This document shows positions 8,072 through 16,553 of a stretch of 35,377 nt of DNA, piece by piece. This DNA comes from an uncultured Alphaproteobacteria bacterium. Its GTDB lineage: Bacteria > Pseudomonadota > Alphaproteobacteria > HIMB59. A model generated the notes under the pieces. The model was not told where the DNA came from. It ran no database searches and saw nothing but the letters and a program-made list of their open reading frames with translations. Position 1 is the stretch's first letter, and the number at the start of each line of letters is the position of its first letter. Position numbers and translations under genes: made by a program. Where the stretch lies: contig CACMGP010000002.1 in the NCBI GenBank assembly GCA_902613185.1, forward strand, positions 1 through 35,377, in the 5' to 3' direction.

Positions 8072-9025
8072 TTATTCTATTTCTCCAATTTCAAACTTAA
8101 TTTGGTGTTTATAGATTTGTGATGGGTTTAATTGCGTTGAAGGAAATTTTCGATTATTGGGTGCGTTTGGAAAACCCTGAGTTTCAAAACACATACCTTG
8201 ATATTTTTTTATTTTAATACGATTACTGGAATATTTTAAATGCTGACCAGTATAAAATTGAACACCAGGTTGATTTGAAAAAATTTTTAGGGATATATTG
8301 CTTTTTGGTGATTGTATTTTAGCTGCAAACTTAGAATTTTTTTTTATGATGAAATTTTCATCAAATCCCTTGAATTTATTAGTAAATTTATCGCGTATCC
8401 TAGTTGATTTTTTAAAATCAAAACGTGTTCCTTTTACATTCATTACCCTACCAGTAGGTATATTTTCAGAGTCATTTTCTAAGTACTGATTTGAATTGAT
8501 TTGGACGTGGTGATCAAAAATATCTTTTTTAATTTTATCTAAATTCCAATAGGCGTGATTTACCAAATTAACGTGAGTAGTTTTTGATGTTTGTGCACTT
8601 ATATTGATTTTGAGAGTCGAATTTGCAATTGAGTAATCACAACTGGAATATAATTCTCCTGGGAAACCCTGATCTTTATCTGGTGATATACAATAATAGC
8701 TAATATGAGATTTGGAGAAGCTCTTAACTTGCCAAATTTTTGAGTCAAACCCTTTTTTACCACCATGTAGTATATTTTTTCCCTCATTTCTAGTTAATTT
8801 GTATTTTACTCCTTTGATCTGAAATTGAGCTTTTTTTATTCTATTTGCATACCTGCCACATGTTGCGCCTAAGTAATTTTTATTATTTTTATATGATGAG
8901 ATATTTCCTAAATTTAGAATTAAATTGATTTTTTTCTTTTTATAAAAAACTTCAAATAATGTTGCACCAATATTGAGAGTCTTAACTCTTAAAAACTTAT
9001 TTTCAATTGTGTGCGATTTAATCAT
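8072..9025 (-). CDS. galM: Aldose 1-epimerase (mutarotase)
   Basis: This enzyme interconverts alpha and beta anomers of aldoses, in the cytoplasm here since no signal peptide is seen. At 317 residues it fits the GalM family. Key residues by comparison with Lactococcus GalM: R58 (GRYANRI), H87 (LHGGKKGFD), the acid H157 (VNHAYWNL), D222 (FDENF) and the base E281 (FETQGFPNAPN). It is the last gene of the long minus-strand catabolic block, six bases after the aldolase gene. This suggests that the sugar taken up by the upstream ABC transporter is an aldose or is handled with aldoses. Lysine content is high, as expected for AT-rich DNA. Confidence 0.93.
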   Translation of the reverse strand: MIKSHTIENKFLRVKTLNIGATLFEVFYKKKKINLILNLGNISSYKNNKNYLGATCGRYANRIKKAQFQIKGVKYKLTRNEGKNILHGGKKGFDSKIWQVKSFSKSHISYYCISPDKDQGFPGELYSSCDYSIANSTLKINISAQTSKTTHVNLVNHAYWNLDKIKKDIFDHHVQINSNQYLENDSENIPTGRVMNVKGTRFDFKKSTRIRDKFTNKFKGFDENFIIKKNSKFAAKIQSPKSNISLKIFSNQPGVQFYTGQHLKYSSNRIKIKKYQGMCFETQGFPNAPNNRKFPSTQLNPSQIYKHQIKFEIGEIE

Positions 9026-9031
9026 GAATGA

Positions 9032-9862
9032 TTAAATTTTTGAAATATTCTCTAAAACTTTTTTTGTTACTTCTTTTAATCTTGGAATAGTTGAATTGAT
9101 TAATTTAATACGGTCATAAGTATTTGGATCTTTTGCAATTTCCTCTCTTAAAGTATCGCCGAAAGTTTTTCTGAGTTCAGTGCCGATATTAAACTTACAA
9201 ACATTCGTTGTATTTGCTATCGTTCTTTTAAGTGTATCGTCGATACCGCTACTTCCGTGAAGCACCAATGGTACTTCGGTTAAGGTTTCTATCTTCTTTA
9301 TGACTTGCATATCAATAGAAGAGGATTTGTTTGTCTGTAAGTGTACGTTTCCTGCACTTATCGCCATAGCATCACATTTGGTTAATTCAGCAAATGTCTT
9401 CGCTTCTTCTGGATCTGTGCTTTGTGACTTAGCACCATCATTGTAACCAACAAATCCAATTTCTCCCTCAACGGAAATATTTTGTTTATGAGCTAATTCA
9501 ACGATTTCAATTGTTTTATCAACGTTTTCATTAAGTGAAAGCTTGGATCCATCAAACATTACAGATGTAAATCCGTTGTCAATTGCCTCTAAACACTCTT
9601 CTTTAGTATAACCATGATCTAAATGACAAACTATTGGACTAGATGATTGCTCAGCCAAGTATCTAAACATTTTACCTAAAACTGGCAGAGGTGTATTCGC
9701 TCTACAACCTGGTCCTGCTTGAAGAATCACAGGCACCTTGAGCTCTTCGGCTGTTTCTGCATAACATCTTGCATCCTCCCAACCTAGTACCACTAATCCT
9801 GCAATGGCATAATTATTTTTTTTTGCTTCTTGTAAAACTTCTGAGAGGCTAGCTATCGTCAT
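9032..9862 (-). CDS. iolJ: Class II ketose-bisphosphate aldolase, IolJ type
   Basis: This is a zinc-dependent aldolase of 276 residues. It carries the catalytic aspartate D82 and metal ligand H83 in CHLDHG, the SVMFDGS strand at 100-106, E134 (VEGEIG), H174 (ISAGNVH) and H202 (VLHGSSG). Next to IolB and IolC the most likely reaction is cleavage of 5-dehydro-2-deoxygluconate 6-phosphate into malonate semialdehyde and DHAP. Two points argue for caution. The usual Gly after the third metal histidine is Leu here, and the loop after E134 is shortened, so fructose- or tagatose-bisphosphate specificity remains possible. Its ATG overlaps the iolB stop by four bases. Confidence 0.8.
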   Translation of the reverse strand: MTIASLSEVLQEAKKNNYAIAGLVVLGWEDARCYAETAEELKVPVILQAGPGCRANTPLPVLGKMFRYLAEQSSSPIVCHLDHGYTKEECLEAIDNGFTSVMFDGSKLSLNENVDKTIEIVELAHKQNISVEGEIGFVGYNDGAKSQSTDPEEAKTFAELTKCDAMAISAGNVHLQTNKSSSIDMQVIKKIETLTEVPLVLHGSSGIDDTLKRTIANTTNVCKFNIGTELRKTFGDTLREEIAKDPNTYDRIKLINSTIPRLKEVTKKVLENISKI

Positions 9863-10701
9863 TTATATTTTGCTATCATATCCTTAATACCTGGGATTGT
9901 TTCTAATTGGTAAGCATGGGTTTTTTGGAAAGATTGAATAAGTGATCTTTGAGAAAGACCTACTAGGATTGTAAAATAATACATCTCATATCCTGGGGCA
10001 ACCACACATGGATGATATCCTTTATTTATTGCAATAGTAGAGCCATTAAAAAGTTGATAACCGTGACCCTCTTTTTCGTCTTCTGATTGCATAATTTGAA
10101 CACCAAAACCATGTCCTGGTTTAAATCGATAATTATAAACTTCATCATGCCGTGTTTCTTGAGGGAGATCATCTGTGTCGTGTTTGTGAGGAGGGAAGCC
10201 TGACCACCCTCCAGCGCCAACAGTATATAATTCATTTACTAATAATCGACCAACTTGATCATGATGTTTCGCACCCAAGATATGTTTAATTTTTCTGTGA
10301 GTTTTTGTATCGTCTGAGCCATATTGAACAACATCTAGTTCTTCTTTTAAAACGAGAAATGGCTCTAATTTTTTTTCATAAATTCCACCAGCTATGAAAC
10401 ACTCAGAGGAGTCAGATAAACAAGTAATTTTACATTTTGAATTTGTAGGAATATAACTACCCTCAGGTTCACCATCCCATACGTCAGTTGTTCTTTTTCC
10501 AATCTGTCCTAACTTATTATCCTCCACAGTAATCTCGACGATACCTGTTGCTGGAACTACGCTACTTTCATGTTTTGATAGTTGGTATTCATAGGACTCA
10601 CCTTTTTTTAAATTGATAATATTAAAATAAACTAAGGGTACTGTTTCATTTGTTTCTCCAAATAAAGCTTGATTTTTATTATCTGAATAAGGGATGTGCA
10701 T
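9859..10701 (-). CDS. iolB: 5-deoxy-glucuronate isomerase
   Basis: This 280-residue cupin-fold enzyme isomerises 5-deoxy-D-glucuronate to 5-dehydro-2-deoxy-D-gluconate in myo-inositol breakdown. Family signatures are clear: WSGFPPHKHDTDD near residue 168, the EVYNYRF segment, GHGFGVQIM, and the C-terminal NKGYHPCVVAPGYEMYYF. The histidine-rich segment provides the metal site. A good Shine-Dalgarno (AAGGAG) precedes the ATG and lies within the end of iolC; the two genes abut. Together with iolC and the aldolase it forms the lower part of the inositol pathway. Confidence 0.93.
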   Translation of the reverse strand: MHIPYSDNKNQALFGETNETVPLVYFNIINLKKGESYEYQLSKHESSVVPATGIVEITVEDNKLGQIGKRTTDVWDGEPEGSYIPTNSKCKITCLSDSSECFIAGGIYEKKLEPFLVLKEELDVVQYGSDDTKTHRKIKHILGAKHHDQVGRLLVNELYTVGAGGWSGFPPHKHDTDDLPQETRHDEVYNYRFKPGHGFGVQIMQSEDEKEGHGYQLFNGSTIAINKGYHPCVVAPGYEMYYFTILVGLSQRSLIQSFQKTHAYQLETIPGIKDMIAKYK

Positions 10702-11664
10702 CTATAACTCCTTTTGATTTTGGTTAATAAATTTTTCTAATTCCTGATTGTTGGGCATAGCTGAGGAACAACCTACTCTTGTTACAACTATTGCAGCATT
10801 TGCGGAACCCCGAATTACTGCATCCTCTAAACTAAGGCCATTGTATAGGGAGCTTATAAAACCTCCATTGAATGCGTCGCCTGCACCCGTGGGTTTAATA
10901 GCTTCGACATTGAATGTCCCGTATTGGCTCTCATTTTCTTTAGTAAATACTTTAGATCCCTCTTCGCCCATTTTATAGACAATCACTGATGGTTTTTTTT
11001 TAATATACACTTTTGCTAATTCAAGTCCATTTGTGGAATTATCAGCCACATTAAATTCCAAATCGTTTCCAATGATAATATCCATTTCATTCATAATTTC
11101 CTTATAAACATCTGATTTGATTGTATCAGACTCCCAGTTGTAAGGCCGATAATCAAGATCGATTATTAATGGTATCTTGAGATCTGAAGTTAGTTTTGAG
11201 GCAACCAAAACAGCATTCCTTGAAGGTTCTCCTGAAAGCGCAGTTCCAGAGATGAATACTGCAGAGTAATTATTAAAATTAATTTTATTAATATCCTCCT
11301 TATTAAGTTGTAGATCACAAGGATTACTTCTGTAAAGAATAGATTGGTTATTTTTTAAAATAGTTTCAACAACAGCTATTTGTGTTTGAAATGATTTATT
11401 AACTTTTCTGCAGTGTTCTACACCAACTTTGAATTCATTAAGTTTGTTAATTATGTATTCTCCGATTGCATCGTCAGATATACAAGTAAGTAAATCAGTG
11501 CTGACACCCAAGTTCGATAGAGCAACACAAGTATTTGCCGCCGAGCCCCCTAAATGAGAAGAAAAGTTATTTACATCGGAGATTTTTGTACCGGGTGGCT
11601 CTGGATAAATATCTAATCCTGCTCTCCCTATTACAAGAATTTTTTTTGTATTATCAAATTTCAT
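10702..11664 (-). CDS. iolC: 5-dehydro-2-deoxygluconokinase (PfkB family)
   Basis: This ATP-dependent sugar kinase of 320 residues phosphorylates 5-dehydro-2-deoxygluconate at C6. PfkB signature 1 (GGSAANTCVALSNLG) begins at residue 39, and signature 2 (PTGAGDAFNGGF) at 258, with catalytic base D263. The DLDYRPYNW segment at 169-177 is characteristic of IolC rather than of ribo- or fructokinases. It lies directly before iolB. No strong Shine-Dalgarno is visible, so translation may be coupled to upstream genes of the operon. Confidence 0.9.
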   Translation of the reverse strand: MKFDNTKKILVIGRAGLDIYPEPPGTKISDVNNFSSHLGGSAANTCVALSNLGVSTDLLTCISDDAIGEYIINKLNEFKVGVEHCRKVNKSFQTQIAVVETILKNNQSILYRSNPCDLQLNKEDINKINFNNYSAVFISGTALSGEPSRNAVLVASKLTSDLKIPLIIDLDYRPYNWESDTIKSDVYKEIMNEMDIIIGNDLEFNVADNSTNGLELAKVYIKKKPSVIVYKMGEEGSKVFTKENESQYGTFNVEAIKPTGAGDAFNGGFISSLYNGLSLEDAVIRGSANAAIVVTRVGCSSAMPNNQELEKFINQNQKEL

Positions 11665-11698
11665 TTAATGAAAATTAAGTCTAGAGGAATTATTGTAA

Positions 11699-12856
11699 TT
11701 ACTTAAGAATTTTTTGTATTTCCTCTTGTGAAAAATAATCTGTCTTCTTAAAAGTAGTCTTTATCTCTTGGGGTGTTTTGGTGTCTGCTGCCTTCATTGT
11801 TGATTGAATAATATCCAAAACGTGTAACGATAATTCTCCGCTACATCTGTGTTCAAGTTCATTATCAATACAGTATGCCATTTCAGCTAATCCGACACCA
11901 CGGTAGTTCGCATTAGTTGGCGACTCATTAGCCCTACCGCTATGAGATGTAATATTAATTTTACCAAGGGGCATATCATCAGTTTTGTGTTCTTGCCAAA
12001 CACCACTATCATCAGTACTTGTGTATACTGAGCCTCCAAACATATTTGGATCAGGCACAATCATAGAACCTTTATCGCCGTAAAGCTCTATGTGATTACG
12101 TTGGTGAGCTACAACATCAAACGATAAAGTTATTTGAATTAAAGCCCCATTATGAAATTCTAAATTAACTAAATAGCTAGTTTGACATTCCACATCAAAC
12201 TCCTGATCTTTTTTTGGACCTATGCCTATAACTCTTTTATCGAAAACTTTGGTAGAAATACCATGAACGCTTTTAGCAGGGCCAAGTAAATTTACTAAAG
12301 CTGTTAAATAGTATGGTCCCATATCTATAACTGGGCCACCTTCATTATTTGCAAACCATGGTTCAGGATTGGGATGATAAGATTGAACTCCTGGATAAGC
12401 AAAAATCGCATTTCCAAGTCGAACATTTCCAATTTTATTATCGTTTATTAATTCAATAGATTTTTGAATTCCACCACCCAAAAAAGTATCAGGAGCATTG
12501 CCAATGTATAAGTTTTTACTTTTAGATAATTTTAAGAGATTTTCACCATCTAAAAAATTTACAGCCATTGGTTTCTCACTATAAACATGTTTACCACTCT
12601 CCAGCGAATTTTTTGCTACCTCGTAATGAGCCTTTGGAATAGTTAAATTTAAAATAATATCGACTTCACTATCATTTAATATTTCATCAACAGAACAAGA
12701 GTTTATATTATAAGTTTCGGCACATTTTTTAGAATTTTCATGATTAATATCAGCACATTTAATTATGCGAAAATTATTAAAATAATCATGTCCTCTAAAA
12801 TATGTTTCAGAAATATGACCACATCCTATTAAGCCAACATTAAAGACTTTGTTCAT
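11699..12856 (-). CDS. Gfo/Idh/MocA family oxidoreductase
   Basis: This NAD(P)-dependent sugar or cyclitol dehydrogenase has 385 residues. The Rossmann motif GLIGCGHIS is at 8-16, and the catalytic-lysine motif EKP at 94-96. In the second active-site motif (GGPVIDMGPYYL, from 173) the usual histidine two turns after the Asp is replaced by tyrosine (Y182), as in glucose-fructose oxidoreductase-like branches. It is longer than IolG (about 335) and clearly different from the iolG at 27071, so it probably acts on another sugar: the one imported by this operon's transporter, or an inositol isomer. Nine bases separate it from the aldehyde dehydrogenase gene. Confidence 0.88.
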   Translation of the reverse strand: MNKVFNVGLIGCGHISETYFRGHDYFNNFRIIKCADINHENSKKCAETYNINSCSVDEILNDSEVDIILNLTIPKAHYEVAKNSLESGKHVYSEKPMAVNFLDGENLLKLSKSKNLYIGNAPDTFLGGGIQKSIELINDNKIGNVRLGNAIFAYPGVQSYHPNPEPWFANNEGGPVIDMGPYYLTALVNLLGPAKSVHGISTKVFDKRVIGIGPKKDQEFDVECQTSYLVNLEFHNGALIQITLSFDVVAHQRNHIELYGDKGSMIVPDPNMFGGSVYTSTDDSGVWQEHKTDDMPLGKINITSHSGRANESPTNANYRGVGLAEMAYCIDNELEHRCSGELSLHVLDIIQSTMKAADTKTPQEIKTTFKKTDYFSQEEIQKILK

Positions 12857-12865
12857 AAATATGAA

Positions 12866-14323
12866 TTATTTGTCTAGGCCGCACATATTGATGTATTTTA
12901 TTTCAATAAAATCATCAATTCCATACTTTGAGCCTTCTCTGCCAAGACCAGACTCTTTTATTCCTCCAAATGGTGCCTCTGCTTTTGAAGTTAATCCAGT
13001 ATTGACTCCAACCATTCCGTATTCAAGTGCCTCAGCAACTCTCCATATTCTTCCGATATCTCTGGAATAAAAATAGGATGCAAGTCCATATGGTGAGTTA
13101 TTTGCGAGTTTAATTACTTCTTTTTCATCTTTAAATTTGTATATTGGAGCCACTGGCCCAAATGTTTCTTCAGTTGTAATTTTTGCTTCTGGTGGGACTT
13201 CAGTGAGGATTGTAGGCTGATAAAAGTTCATTCCCAAAGAATGTTTAGATCCACCAATTGCAACTTTTGCGCCATATTGTAATGCATCTTGGACATGCTC
13301 CTCTACTTTACTTAAAGAGTGCTCATCAATCATGGGTCCAGAGGCATTTTCCTCATTTAAACCATCTCCTACTTTTATTTTAGAGACAGCATCAACAAAT
13401 TTTGAACAGAACTCATCATGAACTTTTTCTTGGACATAAATTCTATTTGCACAAACACAAGTTTGTCCTGTATTTCTAAATTTGCTTTGGATTGCACCCG
13501 CAACTGCATCATCAATATTTGCATCATTAAATACAATGAAGGGTGCGTGACCACCAAGTTCCATTGAGACTTTTTTTACAGTTCCAGAACATTTCTGTAA
13601 AAGTATTTTTCCAATTTCTGTTGAACCTGTAAAAGATAATTTTCTGACAATTGGATTTGTGGCTAATTCCTCTCCGATTTCAGAGGCCTTTCCTGTAATT
13701 ACATTTAAAGTTCCTTTTGGGAAACCTGCCTCCTCAGCCAAAACAGCTAGTGCGAGTGCAGAATAAGGAGTTTGACTTGCTGGTTTAATTACAACTGGGC
13801 ACCCAACAGCTAAAGCTGGTGCACATTTTCTTGTAATCATAGCATTAGGAAAATTCCATGGTGTAATAGATGCCACTACACCAACTGGTTGCTTCAAAAC
13901 AACAATTCTTCGATCGGTCATGGGATCTGGAATTGTATCTCCATAAACCCTCTTTGCTTCTTCTGAGAACCATTCTACAAAAGAGGCTCCATAGCCTATT
14001 TCTCCGCGTGACTCATTTATTGGTTTTCCTTGTTCAACTGTCATGATTTGAGCTAATTCCTCTTTATTTTCAATCATTAAATCAAACCATTTTCTGAGTA
14101 TTTCTGATCTTTGACGTGCAGATTTTGCCCTCCATTCAGGCCAGGCATTATTTGCTGCTTCTATAGCATTTCTAGTTTCAGATGTTCCGCACTTAGGTAC
14201 AGTGCCGATCTCTTTCAAGTTAGCTGGATTGTTAACAGATATTGTCTCACCTGAGACGGCATTAACCCATTCACCGTTAATGTAGCACTTATCTCTATAA
14301 AATTTTGAGTCTTTAATTTCCAT
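12866..14323 (-). CDS. gabD: Aldehyde dehydrogenase, succinate-semialdehyde dehydrogenase type
   Basis: This is a 485-residue NAD(P)-dependent aldehyde dehydrogenase. Active-site residues are N157 (TPWNFPNA), E255 (MELGGHAP) and the nucleophile C289 in GQTCVC, with a second cysteine at 291. The C-terminal pattern (YGLASYFYSRD, EYGMVGVNTG, APFGGIKESGLGREGS) is that of GabD rather than methylmalonate-semialdehyde dehydrogenase (IolA). In this operon the substrate need not be succinate semialdehyde: malonate semialdehyde from the IolJ step, or acetaldehyde from an acetoin-type cleavage, are alternatives. It lies between the lipoyl-domain gene and the Gfo/Idh gene. Confidence 0.88.
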   Translation of the reverse strand: MEIKDSKFYRDKCYINGEWVNAVSGETISVNNPANLKEIGTVPKCGTSETRNAIEAANNAWPEWRAKSARQRSEILRKWFDLMIENKEELAQIMTVEQGKPINESRGEIGYGASFVEWFSEEAKRVYGDTIPDPMTDRRIVVLKQPVGVVASITPWNFPNAMITRKCAPALAVGCPVVIKPASQTPYSALALAVLAEEAGFPKGTLNVITGKASEIGEELATNPIVRKLSFTGSTEIGKILLQKCSGTVKKVSMELGGHAPFIVFNDANIDDAVAGAIQSKFRNTGQTCVCANRIYVQEKVHDEFCSKFVDAVSKIKVGDGLNEENASGPMIDEHSLSKVEEHVQDALQYGAKVAIGGSKHSLGMNFYQPTILTEVPPEAKITTEETFGPVAPIYKFKDEKEVIKLANNSPYGLASYFYSRDIGRIWRVAEALEYGMVGVNTGLTSKAEAPFGGIKESGLGREGSKYGIDDFIEIKYINMCGLDK

Positions 14324-14347
14324 AAATATTTATAACAGTTTTAATTC

Positions 14348-14575
14348 TTATTCTACAGTGGCAATTTTACCACCTACAGGGATCATGTCTCCTTCTTGTG
14401 CAATTATCTCTGTTAATTTTCCATTAACTGTTGAAGGTATCTCAGCAGCTGTCTTATCAGTCTCAACTTCGCAGAGTATATCTCCTTCTTTTATTTCATC
14501 TCCGACTTTTTTAAGCCACTTTACTACTTTTCCCTCGTCAACAGTTTCTCCAAGGGATGGCATTATTATTTCCAT
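14348..14575 (-). CDS. Stand-alone lipoyl-domain protein
   Basis: This is a 75-residue single lipoyl domain, complete from start (MEIIMPSLGETVDEG) to end. The modification lysine is K41 in the canonical VETDKTAAEI turn. Normally this domain is the N-terminal part of an E2 acyltransferase; here the gene stops after the domain, with no E1/E3-binding domain and no catalytic domain. It starts two bases after the E1-beta stop and has a good Shine-Dalgarno (AAGGAG). It is the likely acyl acceptor for the two E1 subunits encoded upstream. How the acyl group reaches CoA is not explained by anything in the window. Confidence 0.9.
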   Translation of the reverse strand: MEIIMPSLGETVDEGKVVKWLKKVGDEIKEGDILCEVETDKTAAEIPSTVNGKLTEIIAQEGDMIPVGGKIATVE

Positions 14576-14577
14576 AA

Positions 14578-15561
14578 TTATTCTCCTTTTAGTTTTTTTA
14601 TAACCTCATTTACAATTAGTTCCACTGAGGGAATTGTATTATCTTCGAGTATGTCAGCACTTGGTAAAGGTACATGTGGTGTAGTTACTCTAGTGACAGG
14701 GCCTTTTAAATTTTTAAAACAATGTTCTGAGATTAAAGATGATATTTCCGCTCCCCATCCACAAAGTCTTGGATTTTCTTCTACTGTCAAGACATGACCA
14801 GTCTCGATTACAGATTTTTTTATTGTTTGTAAATCTAGGGGCACTAGAGATCTCAGATCGATTACCTTTGCATTAATATCGTGTTTGTCTTTCAAAATTA
14901 ATGCAGCCTCTTTTGCTCTTTGTGCCATTAAAGCTAAACCAATAATAGTAATATCTTTTCCCTCGTGAAGCGTATTAGCCTCCCCGATAGGAATGGATAT
15001 ATCAGTTTGTTCAATTTCTTCTTTAAATGCATAAAGTGATTTATGTTCATAAAATATAACGGGATCAGGGTCCTTTACAGCACTATCCATCAAACCCAAC
15101 ACGTCACTAGGGCAGCTTGGTGCGACTACTTTTAAACCTGGTATCATCATAGACCAATTCTCTAAACTTTGAGAATGTTGTGCACCAAATTTTGACCCTC
15201 CACCGTTTGCGGTCCTAATGACCAATGGAATGTTGATTTGGCCATCTGACATATATCTAGTTTTAGCAATTTGATTTGCCACAATATCCCAACAGACAGC
15301 TAAAAAATCTGAAAACATTATTTCTGCTATTGGTCTTAAGCCTGTCATTGCTGCACCCATAGCTGCACCTAAAATCGCCTGTTCTGAAATTGGTGCATCC
15401 ATGACTCTCTCTTTACCAAACTCCTCTAAGAGACCGACGGTCGCTTTAAATACTCCACCCGCAGCACCTACGTCTTCGCCAATAAAAAAAACTTTTTGAT
15501 CTTTTCTCATGGATTGAGCTATAGCGAGTGAAACACTTGCTCTGTATGTTAATTGTGCCAC
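14578..15561 (-). CDS. acoB: 2-oxoacid/acetoin dehydrogenase E1 beta subunit
   Basis: This is the beta subunit (327 residues) of a heterotetrameric thiamine-diphosphate E1 enzyme. Typical motifs are FFIGEDVGAAGGVF, the DAPISEQAILGAAMGAA stretch and AQHSQSLENW (active-site histidines), followed by PGLKVVAPS and YEHKSLY. The C-terminal transketolase-like domain contains VIDLRSLVPLD and VEENPRLCGWG. The overall pattern is closer to acetoin dehydrogenase AcoB than to pyruvate dehydrogenase. It overlaps the alpha-subunit gene by 13 bases, implying translational coupling and equal stoichiometry. Confidence 0.85.
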   Translation of the reverse strand: MAQLTYRASVSLAIAQSMRKDQKVFFIGEDVGAAGGVFKATVGLLEEFGKERVMDAPISEQAILGAAMGAAMTGLRPIAEIMFSDFLAVCWDIVANQIAKTRYMSDGQINIPLVIRTANGGGSKFGAQHSQSLENWSMMIPGLKVVAPSCPSDVLGLMDSAVKDPDPVIFYEHKSLYAFKEEIEQTDISIPIGEANTLHEGKDITIIGLALMAQRAKEAALILKDKHDINAKVIDLRSLVPLDLQTIKKSVIETGHVLTVEENPRLCGWGAEISSLISEHCFKNLKGPVTRVTTPHVPLPSADILEDNTIPSVELIVNEVIKKLKGE

Positions 15562-16553
15562 TCAGAACCTCCATTAGCCCATACATCAGTATATATTTCT
15601 TTAATTTCTGGAATTGGAGAAGTCATGGAAATTTCAGTTGCTTTTTCAACTTGATCCTTAATTTTCTCCTCAATTTCAGAAATTATTTTTTCATTGATAT
15701 TAAAATCTAACAACTTTGCTCTGTAATTTTTTATTGGGTCTTTGTTTTCCATCCAATCTTTTACTTCCTCATCAGGTCTGTACTTACCTGGGTCAGCTCT
15801 TGAATGCCCACTATGTCGATAAGTCTTGGCCTCAATTAAACTTGGACCTTTACCCTCTCTCGCTTTTGAAATAGCTTTTTCTGCTGTTCTGAGCATTTCA
15901 TCAGCATCATTTCCGTCCACAATAATTTTATCTAAATCGTATGCACCTGCTCTATCAGCAGCTGGGTGCTCAACAGCAGTAACTTCATGAATTGGTGTAT
16001 ATTCCATATATAAATTATTTTCACAAACAAAAACTATGGGTAAATTCCAAATTTTTGCCATGTTCAATGCCTCATGGAATGCTCCGATATTCGTAGTACC
16101 GTCTCCAAAAAAGCAAACGCTTACCTCATTTGTTTTATTATATTTTGATGCTAAAGCAGTGCCATTGGCTATAGTTAAATGAGCACCTATAATAGCATAT
16201 GAACCCATAACTCCATTATCTACATCTGTAAGATGCATGGATCCTCCTTTACCTTTCATCAAGCCACACTGTCTACCCATTAATTCTCCTAAAACTCCCT
16301 CGATTGAGGATCCTCTTGCGAGTGTATGTGCGTGCCCACGGTATGTGCAAAATGTATAATCGCCCTGTTTCAAGGCGACTCCAAAGGCACCTGCAATAGC
16401 TTCCTGACCTAGAGCTAAATGGCTAGTACCTTTGATAAGATTTTGAAGAAAAAGATCATATGCTTTTTTTTCGACTAACCTTAATTTCAGCATCATTTCC
16501 CATAATTGAAGTCTTTTCTCTTCTCCTATATCGTCATTTAATTTATCTACCAT
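15549..16553 (-). CDS. acoA: 2-oxoacid/acetoin dehydrogenase E1 alpha subunit
   Basis: This is the thiamine-diphosphate-binding alpha subunit, 334 residues. The TDP motif starts at GDGTTNIGAFHEALN (150-164) and ends at the VFVCENN segment around 174-180. The active-site loop region TYRHSGHSRADPGKYR near 255 is typical of the family. The LYMEYTP segment after the TDP motif favours acetoin dehydrogenase (AcoA) over pyruvate or branched-chain enzymes. Its ATG overlaps the M24 gene's stop by one base. With E1-beta and the lipoyl protein it would carry out decarboxylation or C-C cleavage of a 2-oxo acid or ketol, transferring the acyl group to lipoamide. Confidence 0.87.
   Translation of the reverse strand: MVDKLNDDIGEEKRLQLWEMMLKLRLVEKKAYDLFLQNLIKGTSHLALGQEAIAGAFGVALKQGDYTFCTYRGHAHTLARGSSIEGVLGELMGRQCGLMKGKGGSMHLTDVDNGVMGSYAIIGAHLTIANGTALASKYNKTNEVSVCFFGDGTTNIGAFHEALNMAKIWNLPIVFVCENNLYMEYTPIHEVTAVEHPAADRAGAYDLDKIIVDGNDADEMLRTAEKAISKAREGKGPSLIEAKTYRHSGHSRADPGKYRPDEEVKDWMENKDPIKNYRAKLLDFNINEKIISEIEEKIKDQVEKATEISMTSPIPEIKEIYTDVWANGGSEWHN

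Noticed and set aside
9017-9036. Perfect 9-bp inverted repeat (TTTAATCAT / ATGATTAAA) around the galM start
   Set aside because: It overlaps coding sequence within an operon, has no link to the operator motif, and is simple AT-rich sequence; I judged it a chance palindrome.
12866-14323. Calling the aldehyde dehydrogenase IolA (methylmalonate-semialdehyde dehydrogenase)
   Set aside because: Its length, Cys-x-Cys active site and C-terminal motifs follow GabD, not the MmsA/IolA branch.
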